Notes: a model not told the origin generated them from the letters alone. Shown: positions 1 through 6,927, counted from the first letter of the stretch. The stretch: DNA of 12,365 nucleotides from an uncultured Collinsella sp. (GCA_900551195.1 URVD01000030.1:1-12365); one strand, 5' to 3'. A program made the numbers and translations.

Positions 1-23
1 GGAAGCGCGTGACTTGTGGTGTG

Positions 24-335
24 CTACGCGGGGCGAGGGGCGGAATTGCCGCAATCGCGTTGAGGTCGCGAAAAGGAGCGCTTAACGTAGTAGTCGGTCT
101 TACGGCGATCGTAGCGGCGTGGCTGCGATGTGTCGGTCTGGCGTTGGCGTGTGCTCGTACTCATTCGGTCTGACTGCTGCACGGTACGGCTTTGTTGCCG
201 CGAAGAAGCCCCGAGCTGCTCTTGGGGGCGCTGCGGGTTGTCGTTGTCGGAGGTGCTTCTGGGCGTTGGCGTGGTGCGGCCGGCAAGGCGCACGCTTTGT
301 GGCCGTTGGTCGCCGTCATTGTATCCATATGCCAT
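24..335 (-). CDS. Possible small low-complexity protein of unknown function
   Basis: I do not recognise this protein. It would be 103 residues, rich in Arg, Gln, Ser, Thr and Asp, with no hydrophobic segment, so it would be soluble, basic and largely disordered. I chose the ATG at 335 because AAGGTGA lies just upstream of it on the minus strand with good spacing; a GTG at 344 would add three residues but overlaps that site. Codons end mostly in G or C like the neighbouring genes, which favours real coding. Against it are the biased composition, the lack of any domain and the short length. It is divergent from the permease at 692, so the 336-691 gap would hold both promoters. It could equally be a chance reading frame. 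Confidence 0.4.
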   Translation of the reverse strand: MAYGYNDGDQRPQSVRLAGRTTPTPRSTSDNDNPQRPQEQLGASSRQQSRTVQQSDRMSTSTRQRQTDTSQPRRYDRRKTDYYVKRSFSRPQRDCGNSAPRPA

Positions 336-390
336 TCGAATCACCTTGCCTCATGTGTAACTTGTCTATCCTACATAAAAAGATGCACGA

Positions 391-404
391 CACATGGGCA
401 TGTG
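391..404. promoter_or_regulatory. Inverted repeat CACATG-GG-CATGTG, possible operator
   Basis: A perfect 6+6 dyad with a 2-base centre lies in the divergent gap, about 55 bases upstream of the possible minus-strand start. Such symmetry fits a dimeric repressor site, but no cognate regulator is visible and a chance occurrence cannot be excluded. Confidence 0.3.
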
Positions 405-432
405 CGCCAAAAGCCTGACAAATGGTATGAAC

Positions 433-465
433 GTTGCCGCGCCGCGCGCCAAGCGTCACGGCAAC
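433..465. repeat. Hairpin GTTGCCG / CGGCAAC
   Basis: A perfect 7-bp inverted repeat (433-439 with 459-465) encloses a 19-base GC-rich loop. No T-tract follows, so it is not a terminator on the + strand. It may be part of a structured leader of the permease transcript if transcription starts upstream. Confidence 0.35.
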
Positions 466-498
466 AGGTATTCAAAAGCAGCCAAGATGAAAGCGTCC

Positions 499-527
499 AA
501 GACGAATGACGTCTTCCTCCGTTCGTC
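499..527 (+). promoter_or_regulatory. Two competing hairpins in the permease leader
   Basis: AAGACG (499-504) pairs with CGTCTT (510-515) around a 5-base loop. GACGAA (501-506) can instead pair with TTCGTC (522-527). Both use the same GACG bases, so the two structures exclude each other, the geometry expected of a conformational switch. Each stem is only 6 bp, so this is suggestive only. Confidence 0.3.
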
Positions 528-536
528 CCAAAAACG

Positions 537-584
537 GCGCCGCTCGTTTTGCGGTTCTGCCTTCGGTCGAGCCGCAAGCGGCGC
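537..584. promoter_or_regulatory. Long composite hairpin upstream of the permease
   Basis: GCGCCGC (537-543) pairs perfectly with GCGGCGC (578-584), and stacked inside it TTGCGGTTC (549-557) pairs with GAGCCGCAA (569-577) with one G-U pair. A 5-base bulge and an 11-base loop complete a 16-bp structure. On the + strand no T-tract follows. Read on the minus strand it is followed by CGTTTTT, so it would resemble an intrinsic terminator for transcription coming from the right. It lies about 107 bases before the permease start. Confidence 0.45.
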
Positions 585-691
585 TGCTGTGCCAAGGCCG
601 TATCTTAAAGCCACGAAATAAAAGCGCGCGGCAAAACAGACCGTGCAAGGGGTGACGTCAAAGAGGCGTCAATAAGGAAAGGAGGGGAACA

Positions 692-2143
692 ATGGCGGAC
701 AAGAACGCAGAAGTTGCAGTCGAAGGTAACGGTGGCATGAAGAAAACGCTCTCGCTCTGGAACTTCTTCACCATCGGTTTCGGTGCCATCATCGGTACCG
801 GTTGGGTTCTGCAGGTCGGCGACTGGATGGTCGTGGGTGGCGGTCCCGTTCCCGCTATGATCGCATTCCTCTTGGGTGCAATCTTTCTCGTGCCCGTCGG
901 AGCTGTTTTCGGTGAGCTCACGGCTGCTATCCCCATCTCGGGCGGCATCGTCGAGTATGTCGATCGTAGCTTTGGCCGTACGATGAGCTACATCACCGGC
1001 TGGCTCCTGGCCCTGGGCAACGGCATCCTGTGCCCGTGGGAGGCCATCGCCATCTCGACCCTCGTGTCCGAGATGTTCGGCAGCCTGCCCGGCCTTGAGT
1101 GGCTGCGAGCCGTCAAGCTCTACACCATCCTGGGCGCCGACGTTTACCTGTTCCCGACGCTGATCGCGCTCGGCTTTGCAGTCTACGTCATCTTCCTCAA
1201 CTTCCGCGGTGCCAGCTCGGCCGCCAAGCTCCAGGCCTTCCTGACCAAGGCTCTGCTCTGCGGCATGCTGCTCGCCATGGGTGTCTCGCTGTTCACCGGT
1301 TCGCCGGAACACGCCATGCCCGTGTTCTCCCAGGTCACCGGTGCTGGCGGCGGCAAGCCCGCTACCGAGGGCACCAGCCTGTTCGCCGGCATCGTGTCGG
1401 TCCTGGTTTTGACCCCGTTCTTCTACGCCGGCTTCGATACCATTCCTCAGCAGGCTGAGGAAGCAGCCGAGGGTCTCAACTGGAACAAGTTCGGCAAGAT
1501 CATCTCCCTGGCCCTGCTGGCCGCCGGCGGCTTCTACATGGTCTGCATCTACTCGTTCGGCACCATCCTCGACTGGCATGAGTTTGTTAAGAGCCCGGTT
1601 CCCGCGCTTGCCTGCCTCAAGGGCATCAACATGCTCCTGTACCTGGCCATGCTCGTCATCGCCACGCTTGGGCCCATGGGCCCGATGAACTCCTTCTACG
1701 GCGCCACGAGCCGCATCATGCTCGCCATGGGCCGAAAGGGCCAGCTGCCCGAGAAGTTCGCCGAGGTCGATCCCAAGTCCGGCGCTCCCAAGCTCGCCTG
1801 CGTCGTTCTGGGCGTCATCACCGTCGTCGGTCCGTTCCTGGGCAAGAACATGCTCATCCCTCTGACCAACGTGTCGGCTCTCGCCTTCATCTTCTCCTGC
1901 GGCATGGTCGCCCTCGCTTGCCTGCGCATGCGCTTCACCGAGCCCGACCTGCCTCGTCCCTACGAGGTGCCCGGCGGCAAGTTTGGCATCAGCCTCGCTA
2001 TCGTTGCCTGCGGCACCATCATTGGCCTGCTCGTGATCCCGTTCTCTCCCGCCTCCCTCAACATGGTGGAGTGGAGCATCGTGATCGGCTGGCTGGCCAT
2101 TGGCCTGGCCCTCATGGCTTTCACCAATTCCCGCAAAAAGTAA
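692..2143 (+). CDS. APC-superfamily amino acid/polyamine permease
   Basis: This 483-residue membrane protein should carry an amino acid or related amine across the cytoplasmic membrane. It shows about 12 hydrophobic helices, the usual number and length for the family. Helix 1 (about 22-46) carries the Gly-rich GFGAIIGTG motif that in APC proteins binds the substrate backbone. ISGGIVEYV (82-90), the helix-6 motif GFDTIPQQAEE (247-257) and the C-terminal RPYEVPGG (422-429) are also typical. No periplasmic domain is present. The ATG at 692 follows a very strong site (GGAGGGG, 681-687). A second Met at residue 16 has no better site. The next gene, 131 bases on, is an amidohydrolase, which suggests that the imported compound is hydrolysed inside the cell. 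Substrate cannot be read from sequence; amino acid, dipeptide-like compound or polyamine are all possible. Confidence 0.9.
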   Translation: MADKNAEVAVEGNGGMKKTLSLWNFFTIGFGAIIGTGWVLQVGDWMVVGGGPVPAMIAFLLGAIFLVPVGAVFGELTAAIPISGGIVEYVDRSFGRTMSYITGWLLALGNGILCPWEAIAISTLVSEMFGSLPGLEWLRAVKLYTILGADVYLFPTLIALGFAVYVIFLNFRGASSAAKLQAFLTKALLCGMLLAMGVSLFTGSPEHAMPVFSQVTGAGGGKPATEGTSLFAGIVSVLVLTPFFYAGFDTIPQQAEEAAEGLNWNKFGKIISLALLAAGGFYMVCIYSFGTILDWHEFVKSPVPALACLKGINMLLYLAMLVIATLGPMGPMNSFYGATSRIMLAMGRKGQLPEKFAEVDPKSGAPKLACVVLGVITVVGPFLGKNMLIPLTNVSALAFIFSCGMVALACLRMRFTEPDLPRPYEVPGGKFGISLAIVACGTIIGLLVIPFSPASLNMVEWSIVIGWLAIGLALMAFTNSRKK

Positions 2144-2163
2144 CGCCTGGCCGGGGCGGATCG

Positions 2164-2192
2164 GGTGCGCGGAATCCTCTCTCCCGCGCACC
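2164..2192 (+). promoter_or_regulatory. Intercistronic hairpin without T-tract
   Basis: GGTGCGCGG (2164-2172) pairs perfectly with CCGCGCACC (2184-2192) around an 11-base loop, 20 bases after the permease stop. No run of T follows, so efficient intrinsic termination is unlikely. It could stabilise the 3' end of the permease message or partly attenuate read-through into the amidohydrolase. Confidence 0.5.
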
Positions 2193-2274
2193 GAACCCGG
2201 CACCACTTGGGTAGCTTTGTGAGGCCTTAACCCAACACGGCCTCGCCCACTATATGGATCCATAAGGAGGAACC

Positions 2275-3552
2275 ATGTCCACTAAGTATGCAATCGTTGG
2301 CGGCAAGCTCATCGACGGTACCGGTGCCGAGCCGGTCGAGAACTCCCTCGTTCTCGTCGACGACAACGGCAAGATCGAGTATGCCGGTGCTATGCAGGAC
2401 CTTCCCGAGGGCGTTGAGGTTATCGACGCCGCCGGCAAGACCGTCCTTCCCGGTCTGATCGACACCCACCTGCACTTCTCGGGCAACCTGACCGACGATG
2501 ACACCGATTGGGTTATGCAGCCGCTCCTCGAGAAGCAGGCCGTCGCCGTCAAGCAGGCCTACGACTGCCTCACCCACGGCCTCACCACCGTCTGCGAGAT
2601 CGGCCGCTTTGGTATCCAGATCCGCGACTGCATCGACAAGGGCGTCTTTAAGGGCCCGCGCGTTCTGGCCACCGGACTCGGCTTCTGCCGTGTTGCCGGT
2701 CACGGTGACTCCCACCACTGCAGCCAGGAGCTCAACAAGGAATCGCACCCCTGGGGCGATCAGGTCGACGGTCCTTGGGATCTGCGTAAGGCCGTCCGTC
2801 GTCGCCTGCGCGAGAACCCCGATGCCATCAAGATCTGGGCTACCGGTGGCGGCATCTGGCGCTGGGACTCCGGTCGCGACCAGCACTACTGCTCCGAGGA
2901 GATCCAGGCCGTGATCGAAGAGGCCAAGTTGGTCGGCATCCCCGTGTGGAGCCACTGCTACAACAACCACGCCGCTGCCTACGATTCCGTCCGCTTTGGC
3001 TGCGAGCAGCTGATCCACGGTTTCGATATCGATGAGCGCACCATGGACCTCATGGCCGAGCAGGGCACCTTCTTCACGCCGACGATCGCCTTCCTGCCCA
3101 CCTGGTACGCCACCTATCCGCCCGTCTACGTCCCCGAGCTGCACGACAAGTACGAGGGCACCCTGGTCGAGAAGGAGCTGCAGCGCAACTACGACTGCCT
3201 GCGCGAGGCCAAGAAGCGCGGCGTCGTCATGACGATCGGCTCCGACTCCTTCTCCTTCGTCACCCCGTACGGCACCTGCTCCATCGAGGAGATGTACGAG
3301 TTCGTCGACAAGATCGGCTTCACCCCGGTCGAGACCATCACCTGCGCCACCCTCAACGGTGCCAAGATGTGCCACATCGAGGACGAGACCGGTTCCATCG
3401 AGGCCGGCAAGTGCGCCGACCTGCTGGTCGTCAACGGTGACGTCGCCGCCGACATCCACGTGCTCAACACCGACAACATGGACGTCATCATGAAGGACGG
3501 CTGGATCGTCGAGGCTGGCACCTTTGGCGAGGCCAACAAATACAGCGCCTAA
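2275..3552 (+). CDS. Metal-dependent amidohydrolase (imidazolonepropionase/Xaa-Pro dipeptidase-like)
   Basis: This 425-residue cytoplasmic enzyme belongs to the amidohydrolase superfamily. A short beta-sandwich segment (about 1-58 with the C-terminal part) flanks a TIM barrel. The metal site is complete: H65 and H67 in DTHLH, K186 in AIKIW as the likely carbamylated bridging lysine, H227 in WSHCYN, H248 in LIHGF and the catalytic D324 in IGSDSF. This pattern fits binuclear-zinc enzymes related to Xaa-Pro or Xaa-Arg dipeptidases and N-acyl amino acid hydrolases. There is no signal peptide. AAGGAGG (2264-2270) precedes the ATG with ideal spacing. Codons are strongly biased to C-ending forms, as in highly expressed genes. 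The upstream permease suggests a joint scavenging role. The exact substrate is not determined; an imidazolone or cyclic amide is also possible. Confidence 0.88.
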   Translation: MSTKYAIVGGKLIDGTGAEPVENSLVLVDDNGKIEYAGAMQDLPEGVEVIDAAGKTVLPGLIDTHLHFSGNLTDDDTDWVMQPLLEKQAVAVKQAYDCLTHGLTTVCEIGRFGIQIRDCIDKGVFKGPRVLATGLGFCRVAGHGDSHHCSQELNKESHPWGDQVDGPWDLRKAVRRRLRENPDAIKIWATGGGIWRWDSGRDQHYCSEEIQAVIEEAKLVGIPVWSHCYNNHAAAYDSVRFGCEQLIHGFDIDERTMDLMAEQGTFFTPTIAFLPTWYATYPPVYVPELHDKYEGTLVEKELQRNYDCLREAKKRGVVMTIGSDSFSFVTPYGTCSIEEMYEFVDKIGFTPVETITCATLNGAKMCHIEDETGSIEAGKCADLLVVNGDVAADIHVLNTDNMDVIMKDGWIVEAGTFGEANKYSA

Positions 3553-3593
3553 GATACCGTTTGTCGATGGCTGGATGTAAAACACAGTTTTTG

Positions 3594-3608
3594 ATTGCAT
3601 AATGCAAT
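3594..3608. promoter_or_regulatory. ATTGCAT-A-ATGCAAT dyad overlapping a -10-like box
   Basis: A perfect 7+1+7 inverted repeat contains CATAAT (3598-3603), a plausible -10 box for the first kinase operon. I see no good -35 hexamer at the usual distance, so activator dependence is possible. An ATTGC/GCAAT dyad also precedes the second kinase operon. Confidence 0.45.
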
Positions 3609-3610
3609 GG

Positions 3611-3636
3611 AGAGGGTCGCTTGCGGCCCTCTTTAT
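3611..3636 (+). terminator. Terminator-like hairpin between amidohydrolase and kinase 1
   Basis: AGAGGG (3611-3616) pairs with CCCTCT (3627-3632); inner bases extend the stem, and TTATT follows. It would end the permease-amidohydrolase transcript about 60 bases past the stop. The T-tract is weak. It lies after the -10-like box, so it could also act as a leader terminator for the kinase transcript. Confidence 0.6.
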
Positions 3637-3670
3637 TGCTATGGGGTGCGTCAGTAAGAAGGAGATGACG

Positions 3671-5056
3671 GTGGATCTCAATAGGCTGATTCTGGGCAAG
3701 AGCTACAACTCTACCAAGGTCTTTCGTACCGCTCAGCATGTGGTTCAAGCCATCTTGCTCGGTATTGTCGTTCCGCTGCTTATCCTGCTGCTCATCTGGG
3801 ATCTAACCGATAATCCCAATCCCGTTCCGGCCGTTGTCGTCATTGCCGGCTTGGTCATGCTGTGCTTCTTCTTCTCGTACGTCTTTGTCGTTCCCGACGA
3901 CCTCACATCGAGCGCTACCGACCGCACGCTCGCCATCGCGTCGAAAATATTCGCCTACACGTCGCGCGGCCTTACGCCCGAAGCTGCCCTGGGCGCCTCT
4001 AAGATCATCCTGTCCGAAACCATCGCCTCTGCCATCTGCTTTACCGACGGCAAGCAGGTGTTGGCAAGCTGGGGCGAGGACTCGGCAAAATGCCCCGCGG
4101 GCACCCCGGTGGTGCTGCGGACCACGCTCAATGTGATCAACAGCGGTGAGCAAAGCGTTTTCTCGCGCGATGCCTCGACCGAGACAGGTGGCTACTTTCC
4201 GCGCCTGCGCGCCGGTATTGTCGCACCGCTTACCGTGCGCGGGCATTGCGTGGGCACGCTCGAGCTGTATTATCCCCGTCTGAGCAGCATCGATATGCGC
4301 CAGACGGCGCTTGCCTCGGGCTTTGCCGACCTCATTTCCACGCAGCTTGCGAGCTTTGAGCTCGAGCGCCAGGACGAGCTTACGGCCCGCGTGGAGCTGC
4401 GCGCCTTGCAATCGCAGGTCGATCCTCATTTTCTGTTTAACACCATCAGCACCATTGTGTCGCTCGTACGTACCGAGCCGGACAAGGCCAGGTCGCTGCT
4501 CATCGACTTTTCCAATTACTACCGTCAGACACTGTCCGATTCCGATACCCTCACAACGCTCGAGCACGAGGTGGAACAGGGCACTCGCTATATCAATCTT
4601 ATGCAGGCTCGTTATGGCGACGGCCGCCTGCGCGTCTCGGTCGATATCGACTTTGAGGTGCGCGACAGCATGGTGCCGCCGTTTATCTTGCAGCCGCTGC
4701 TCGAAAACTGCATCAAGCATGCGCAGCGCGAGACCGAGCCGCTTTCTATTCGTGTTAGGGCTTTTGAGACCGATGACGGTCTGGAGATCATCGTCGAAGA
4801 TGACGGCATCGGTATGAGCGAAGAAGTCTGCGCGCACCTGTTTGAGCAGCATCGCCGAGAGGAGCCCGAGAGCATTACCGCCGACGGCTCCATCAAACGA
4901 GGCTGCGGCCTGGCGCTCTTCAACGTGCTTCAGCGCATCCATTTCTTTTACGGGGAAGATTCTGGCATGCGCGTGAAGTCCCAGGAGGGCGTGGGAACGC
5001 AGGTCATCGTCGAGCTGAACGGCGAGCCGCATGAGCCGGCGCCGATGAAGGTGTAG
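3671..5056 (+). CDS. LytS-type sensor histidine kinase (kinase 1)
   Basis: This 461-residue membrane kinase should autophosphorylate and pass phosphate to the LytTR regulator encoded 39 bases downstream. Two hydrophobic helices (about 24-44 and 52-74) are joined by a loop of about eight residues, so there is no outer sensing domain. Residues about 80-230 form a GAF-like region. The His_kinase domain has QVDPHFLFN with the phospho-acceptor H253; most relatives have NPH where this has DPH. The N-box is QPLLEN (341-346), followed by VEDDGIGM (375-382) and a glycine motif near 410-413. I chose GTG 3671 because AAGGAG (3659-3664) sits six bases before it. The in-frame ATG at 3665 abuts that site, and a start at 3602 would run through the terminator hairpin. 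Signal unknown. Confidence 0.85.
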   Translation: MDLNRLILGKSYNSTKVFRTAQHVVQAILLGIVVPLLILLLIWDLTDNPNPVPAVVVIAGLVMLCFFFSYVFVVPDDLTSSATDRTLAIASKIFAYTSRGLTPEAALGASKIILSETIASAICFTDGKQVLASWGEDSAKCPAGTPVVLRTTLNVINSGEQSVFSRDASTETGGYFPRLRAGIVAPLTVRGHCVGTLELYYPRLSSIDMRQTALASGFADLISTQLASFELERQDELTARVELRALQSQVDPHFLFNTISTIVSLVRTEPDKARSLLIDFSNYYRQTLSDSDTLTTLEHEVEQGTRYINLMQARYGDGRLRVSVDIDFEVRDSMVPPFILQPLLENCIKHAQRETEPLSIRVRAFETDDGLEIIVEDDGIGMSEEVCAHLFEQHRREEPESITADGSIKRGCGLALFNVLQRIHFFYGEDSGMRVKSQEGVGTQVIVELNGEPHEPAPMKV

Positions 5057-5095
5057 CGCGCGGTTGGATCGAGAGAAAAAAGAGGGGAAGCGCAT

Positions 5096-5830
5096 ATGTC
5101 CGAGGGATGGAACATCTTGGTGGTTGATGACGAGCCTCCTATTAGGGCTGAGCTACGCTATCTATTGGAAAAGGATACGCGTGTGGGTCATATTGCCGAG
5201 GCGGGCAATGTCCCCGAAGCCGTGGAGTCGATTCTGTCGAACAAGCCCGACGTGTTGTTTTTAGACATTACCATGCCCGGTCGCTCGGGAATTGAGCTTG
5301 CCGAGACGCTGCAGAACCTAAAGACGCCGCCGGTCGTGGTGTTTGTGACGGCATTTGCCGAGTATGCGGCTGATGCCTATAACCTCGATGCCGTCGATTA
5401 TGTCGTCAAGCCGGTTGAGGACGCACGCCTGTCAAAGGCACTCGACAAGATCGAGGCGGCCTTGGGCGTCCGTCGTGTTATCCACGCTCCGCGCCAGCCT
5501 TTGCGTCTGACGGTGGACCGCGGGGGCAAAAAGGTGTTCATTCCCGCCGCAGACGTTTGCTACTTTGAGGCGCGCGCCGATTTTTGCAACGCCATCTGCG
5601 CCGAGGGAACGTACCTGATCAATGAGTCGATCTCTTCGCTCGAGCGTCGCTTGGACTCCGAGGGCTTTATTCGCGTTCATCGCAGCTACCTGGTCAATTT
5701 GGAAGACGTGCACAATGTTGAGATTGGCTCCACGGGGTTGATGGAGCTCAGGCTCGACCGCGTGAACTCGACGGTACCGGTGTCCCGTCGTCGTGCCGCC
5801 GAGGTCAAGTCGCACCTGGGGCTTGCGTAA
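5096..5830 (+). CDS. LytTR-family response regulator (regulator 1)
   Basis: This 244-residue protein is the likely partner of the kinase just upstream. The REC domain (about 5-122) has the acidic pair D11/D12, phospho-acceptor D57 in FLDITMPG, T85 and K105 in VVKP. A LytTR DNA-binding domain follows (about 136-242), with the typical FIRVHRSYLVNL and VPVSRR segments. LytTR proteins bind short repeated sites ahead of target promoters and usually activate them. The ATG at 5096 follows an AGGGGAAG stretch. The 39-base gap from the kinase stop implies co-transcription. No clear terminator lies after the gene. Targets are unknown; its own promoter region and the phospholipase-like gene downstream are candidates. 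Confidence 0.9.
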   Translation: MSEGWNILVVDDEPPIRAELRYLLEKDTRVGHIAEAGNVPEAVESILSNKPDVLFLDITMPGRSGIELAETLQNLKTPPVVVFVTAFAEYAADAYNLDAVDYVVKPVEDARLSKALDKIEAALGVRRVIHAPRQPLRLTVDRGGKKVFIPAADVCYFEARADFCNAICAEGTYLINESISSLERRLDSEGFIRVHRSYLVNLEDVHNVEIGSTGLMELRLDRVNSTVPVSRRRAAEVKSHLGLA

Positions 5831-5884
5831 GAGGCTTGCGTGCTGTCGTTTACCATCGCAGGTTTGGCATGGGCGCGCGGTGGG

Positions 5885-5890
5885 CATAAT
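5885..5890 (+). promoter_or_regulatory. -10-like box CATAAT ahead of the phospholipase-like gene
   Basis: CATAAT lies in the context GTGGGCATAATGGG, 32 bases before the start codon. A TTTGGC (5863-5868) 16 bases upstream could serve as a poor -35. GCATAATG also occurs ahead of kinase 1 (3597-3604), and similar TGGGTAYRATG sequences precede the genes at 6969 and 8400. Confidence 0.4.
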
Positions 5891-5922
5891 GGGTGGCATC
5901 GAATGAAATCGAAAGGATCATT

Positions 5923-6867
5923 ATGCCCGCGCTTATCACCCATCATCTGTTTGGCGAGGAAAGCATCGACCGTCTTCCGCAGGGCGTCATCACGTCCGAT
6001 GAAGAGCGCATTGCCTTTATCTTGGGCAACCAAGGCCCCGACCCGTTTTTCTTTCACATTCTGACACCGCGTGTTTCCGACTGCACGCTGCTGGCGCAGG
6101 TCATGCATCGGTCGCGCATGTCTCGCCAGTTCGCGTGCCTGCGCGACGGCGTGTCGCATCTGCTGCCGCGCGATGCCAGCTTGGGTCGTGCCTTTGCGCT
6201 GGGCCTGCTGTCTCATTACGTGCTCGACCGCAACGCTCACCCCTTTGTCTATGAGCAGCAGTTTGGCATCGTGGAGTCCGATTCAGAGCTTGAGGATTCG
6301 AGCAGTCAGGTCCATGCCGTGATCGAGAGCGACCTGGATGTACTGATGCTGCAGCTTAAACGCGATGGCGCTACGGTCGACGATTACCCGCCGGCGGGCG
6401 AGATCGTCACCACCGATCGCATCAATCGCGTGGCCGGCGTGCTGATGAGCTATGTTGCCGGACGCGTGTACGGCATTGACATTCCGGCGGGGGAGTACGG
6501 TGCTGCCGTTGCCAATATGCAGCGACTTTACCGCGCGATTGAGCCGGCCGGCTCCGCAAAGACGCGCGCGATCTCGCTGGTTGAGGGCTTGGTGCACGAC
6601 TACTCGCTGCTCGACGGCCTTGCGCACCGCGTGACGACCGAGCTGCCCGAGCGTACCGGCAACCTGGGCCACTTGGCATGGAAGAATCCCTTTACCGATG
6701 AAGTCTCGACCGAGAGCTTCCCCGAGGTCTTTGACCGCGCGCTGCTCGATTACGAGTGCACGGTTGCCCGCTTTATCGAGACCGGCGATATGGAAGCCGT
6801 GACCAACCATGTCAATTACAGCGGTCGCGTGCTCAATGCCGATGAGGAGTTCGACCGCGAGGAATAG
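5923..6867 (+). CDS. Zinc-dependent phospholipase C-like protein
   Basis: This 314-residue protein matches the zinc-dependent phospholipase C fold (PF00882 type), which cleaves phospholipid head groups in characterised members. The metal ligands of the Bacillus enzyme have clear counterparts: H7/H8, D40 in NQGPDPF, the H98-x3-D102-x3-H106 cluster in SHYVLDRNAH, and H131-x3-E135. There is no signal peptide: the first histidines come at residue 7, so as written the protein is cytoplasmic, unlike secreted toxin-type relatives. I chose ATG 5923 because AAAGGA (5912-5917) precedes it closely; the in-frame start at 5893 lacks a site. The C-terminal half (about 160-314) is mostly helical and less recognisable. 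Actual substrate is unknown and could be a different phosphoester. It has its own promoter-like box and is followed by a transporter gene. Confidence 0.8.
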   Translation: MPALITHHLFGEESIDRLPQGVITSDEERIAFILGNQGPDPFFFHILTPRVSDCTLLAQVMHRSRMSRQFACLRDGVSHLLPRDASLGRAFALGLLSHYVLDRNAHPFVYEQQFGIVESDSELEDSSSQVHAVIESDLDVLMLQLKRDGATVDDYPPAGEIVTTDRINRVAGVLMSYVAGRVYGIDIPAGEYGAAVANMQRLYRAIEPAGSAKTRAISLVEGLVHDYSLLDGLAHRVTTELPERTGNLGHLAWKNPFTDEVSTESFPEVFDRALLDYECTVARFIETGDMEAVTNHVNYSGRVLNADEEFDREE

Positions 6868-6921
6868 GGCTCATGCGTGCCCCTTTGCCGAATCCTTACC
6901 GGTGCTTCTGGACAATTGGGG

Positions 6922-6927
6922 TACGAT
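6922..6927 (+). promoter_or_regulatory. -10-like box TACGAT ahead of the MFS gene
   Basis: TACGAT lies in ATTGGGGTACGATGAAC, 41 bases before the MFS start. It resembles the boxes at 5885 and 8321 in sequence and in the preceding run of G. No good -35 hexamer is visible. TGGACA (6909-6914) could pair with TGTCCA (6965-6970) across the start codon, but the distance is long and the case weak. Confidence 0.35.

Larger units (their letters stand above)
336..691. promoter_or_regulatory. Divergent intergenic region with several inverted repeats
   Basis: This 356-base stretch has no convincing gene. It holds the control region for the permease (right) and possibly the small minus-strand gene (left). 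From left to right it contains a CACATG-GG-CATGTG dyad at 391-404, a 7-bp hairpin at 433-465, two mutually exclusive hairpins at 499-527, and a long composite hairpin at 537-584. A strong ribosome-binding site (GGAGGGG, 681-687) serves the permease. Near-repeats ACGTCAA and GCGTCAA at about 655-672 lie just ahead of that site. I could not find a confident -35/-10 pair, nor a match to a riboswitch class that I know. Confidence 0.5.

Noticed and set aside
119..509. Overlapping + strand frames opposite the small minus-strand gene
   Set aside because: Several frames are open by base composition only; products are Arg/Cys-rich without a domain and none has a convincing start signal.
394..621. 75-residue + strand frame in the gap before the permease
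   Set aside because: No recognisable domain, no good ribosome-binding site, and it runs through the strong hairpin at 537-584.
433..691. Known riboswitch or T-box ahead of the permease
   Set aside because: Hairpins are present, but I found no T-box GGTGG-type sequence nor the conserved core of a glycine or lysine riboswitch.
605..2263. 552-residue open frame on the minus strand opposite the permease
   Set aside because: It lies antisense to a clear APC permease, its product is a low-complexity Gly/Asp/Glu/His/Gln-rich string with no domain, and long antisense frames are expected where codons end in G or C.
3602..3670. Longer N-terminus for kinase 1 starting at ATG 3602
   Set aside because: It would translate through the terminator-like hairpin and lacks a ribosome-binding site, while AAGGAG sits six bases before GTG 3671.
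2227..3699. 490-residue open frame on the minus strand opposite the amidohydrolase
   Set aside because: Antisense shadow of a gene with a full metal-binding motif set; the product is repetitive Val/Gly/Asp/Leu without a recognisable fold.
3803..5095. 430-residue open frame on the minus strand opposite kinase 1
   Set aside because: Antisense shadow of a clear histidine kinase; no domain and no ribosome-binding site supporting it.
5893..5922. Upstream start for the phospholipase-like protein
   Set aside because: No ribosome-binding site there, and it lies directly after the -10-like box; AAAGGA before ATG 5923 is better placed.
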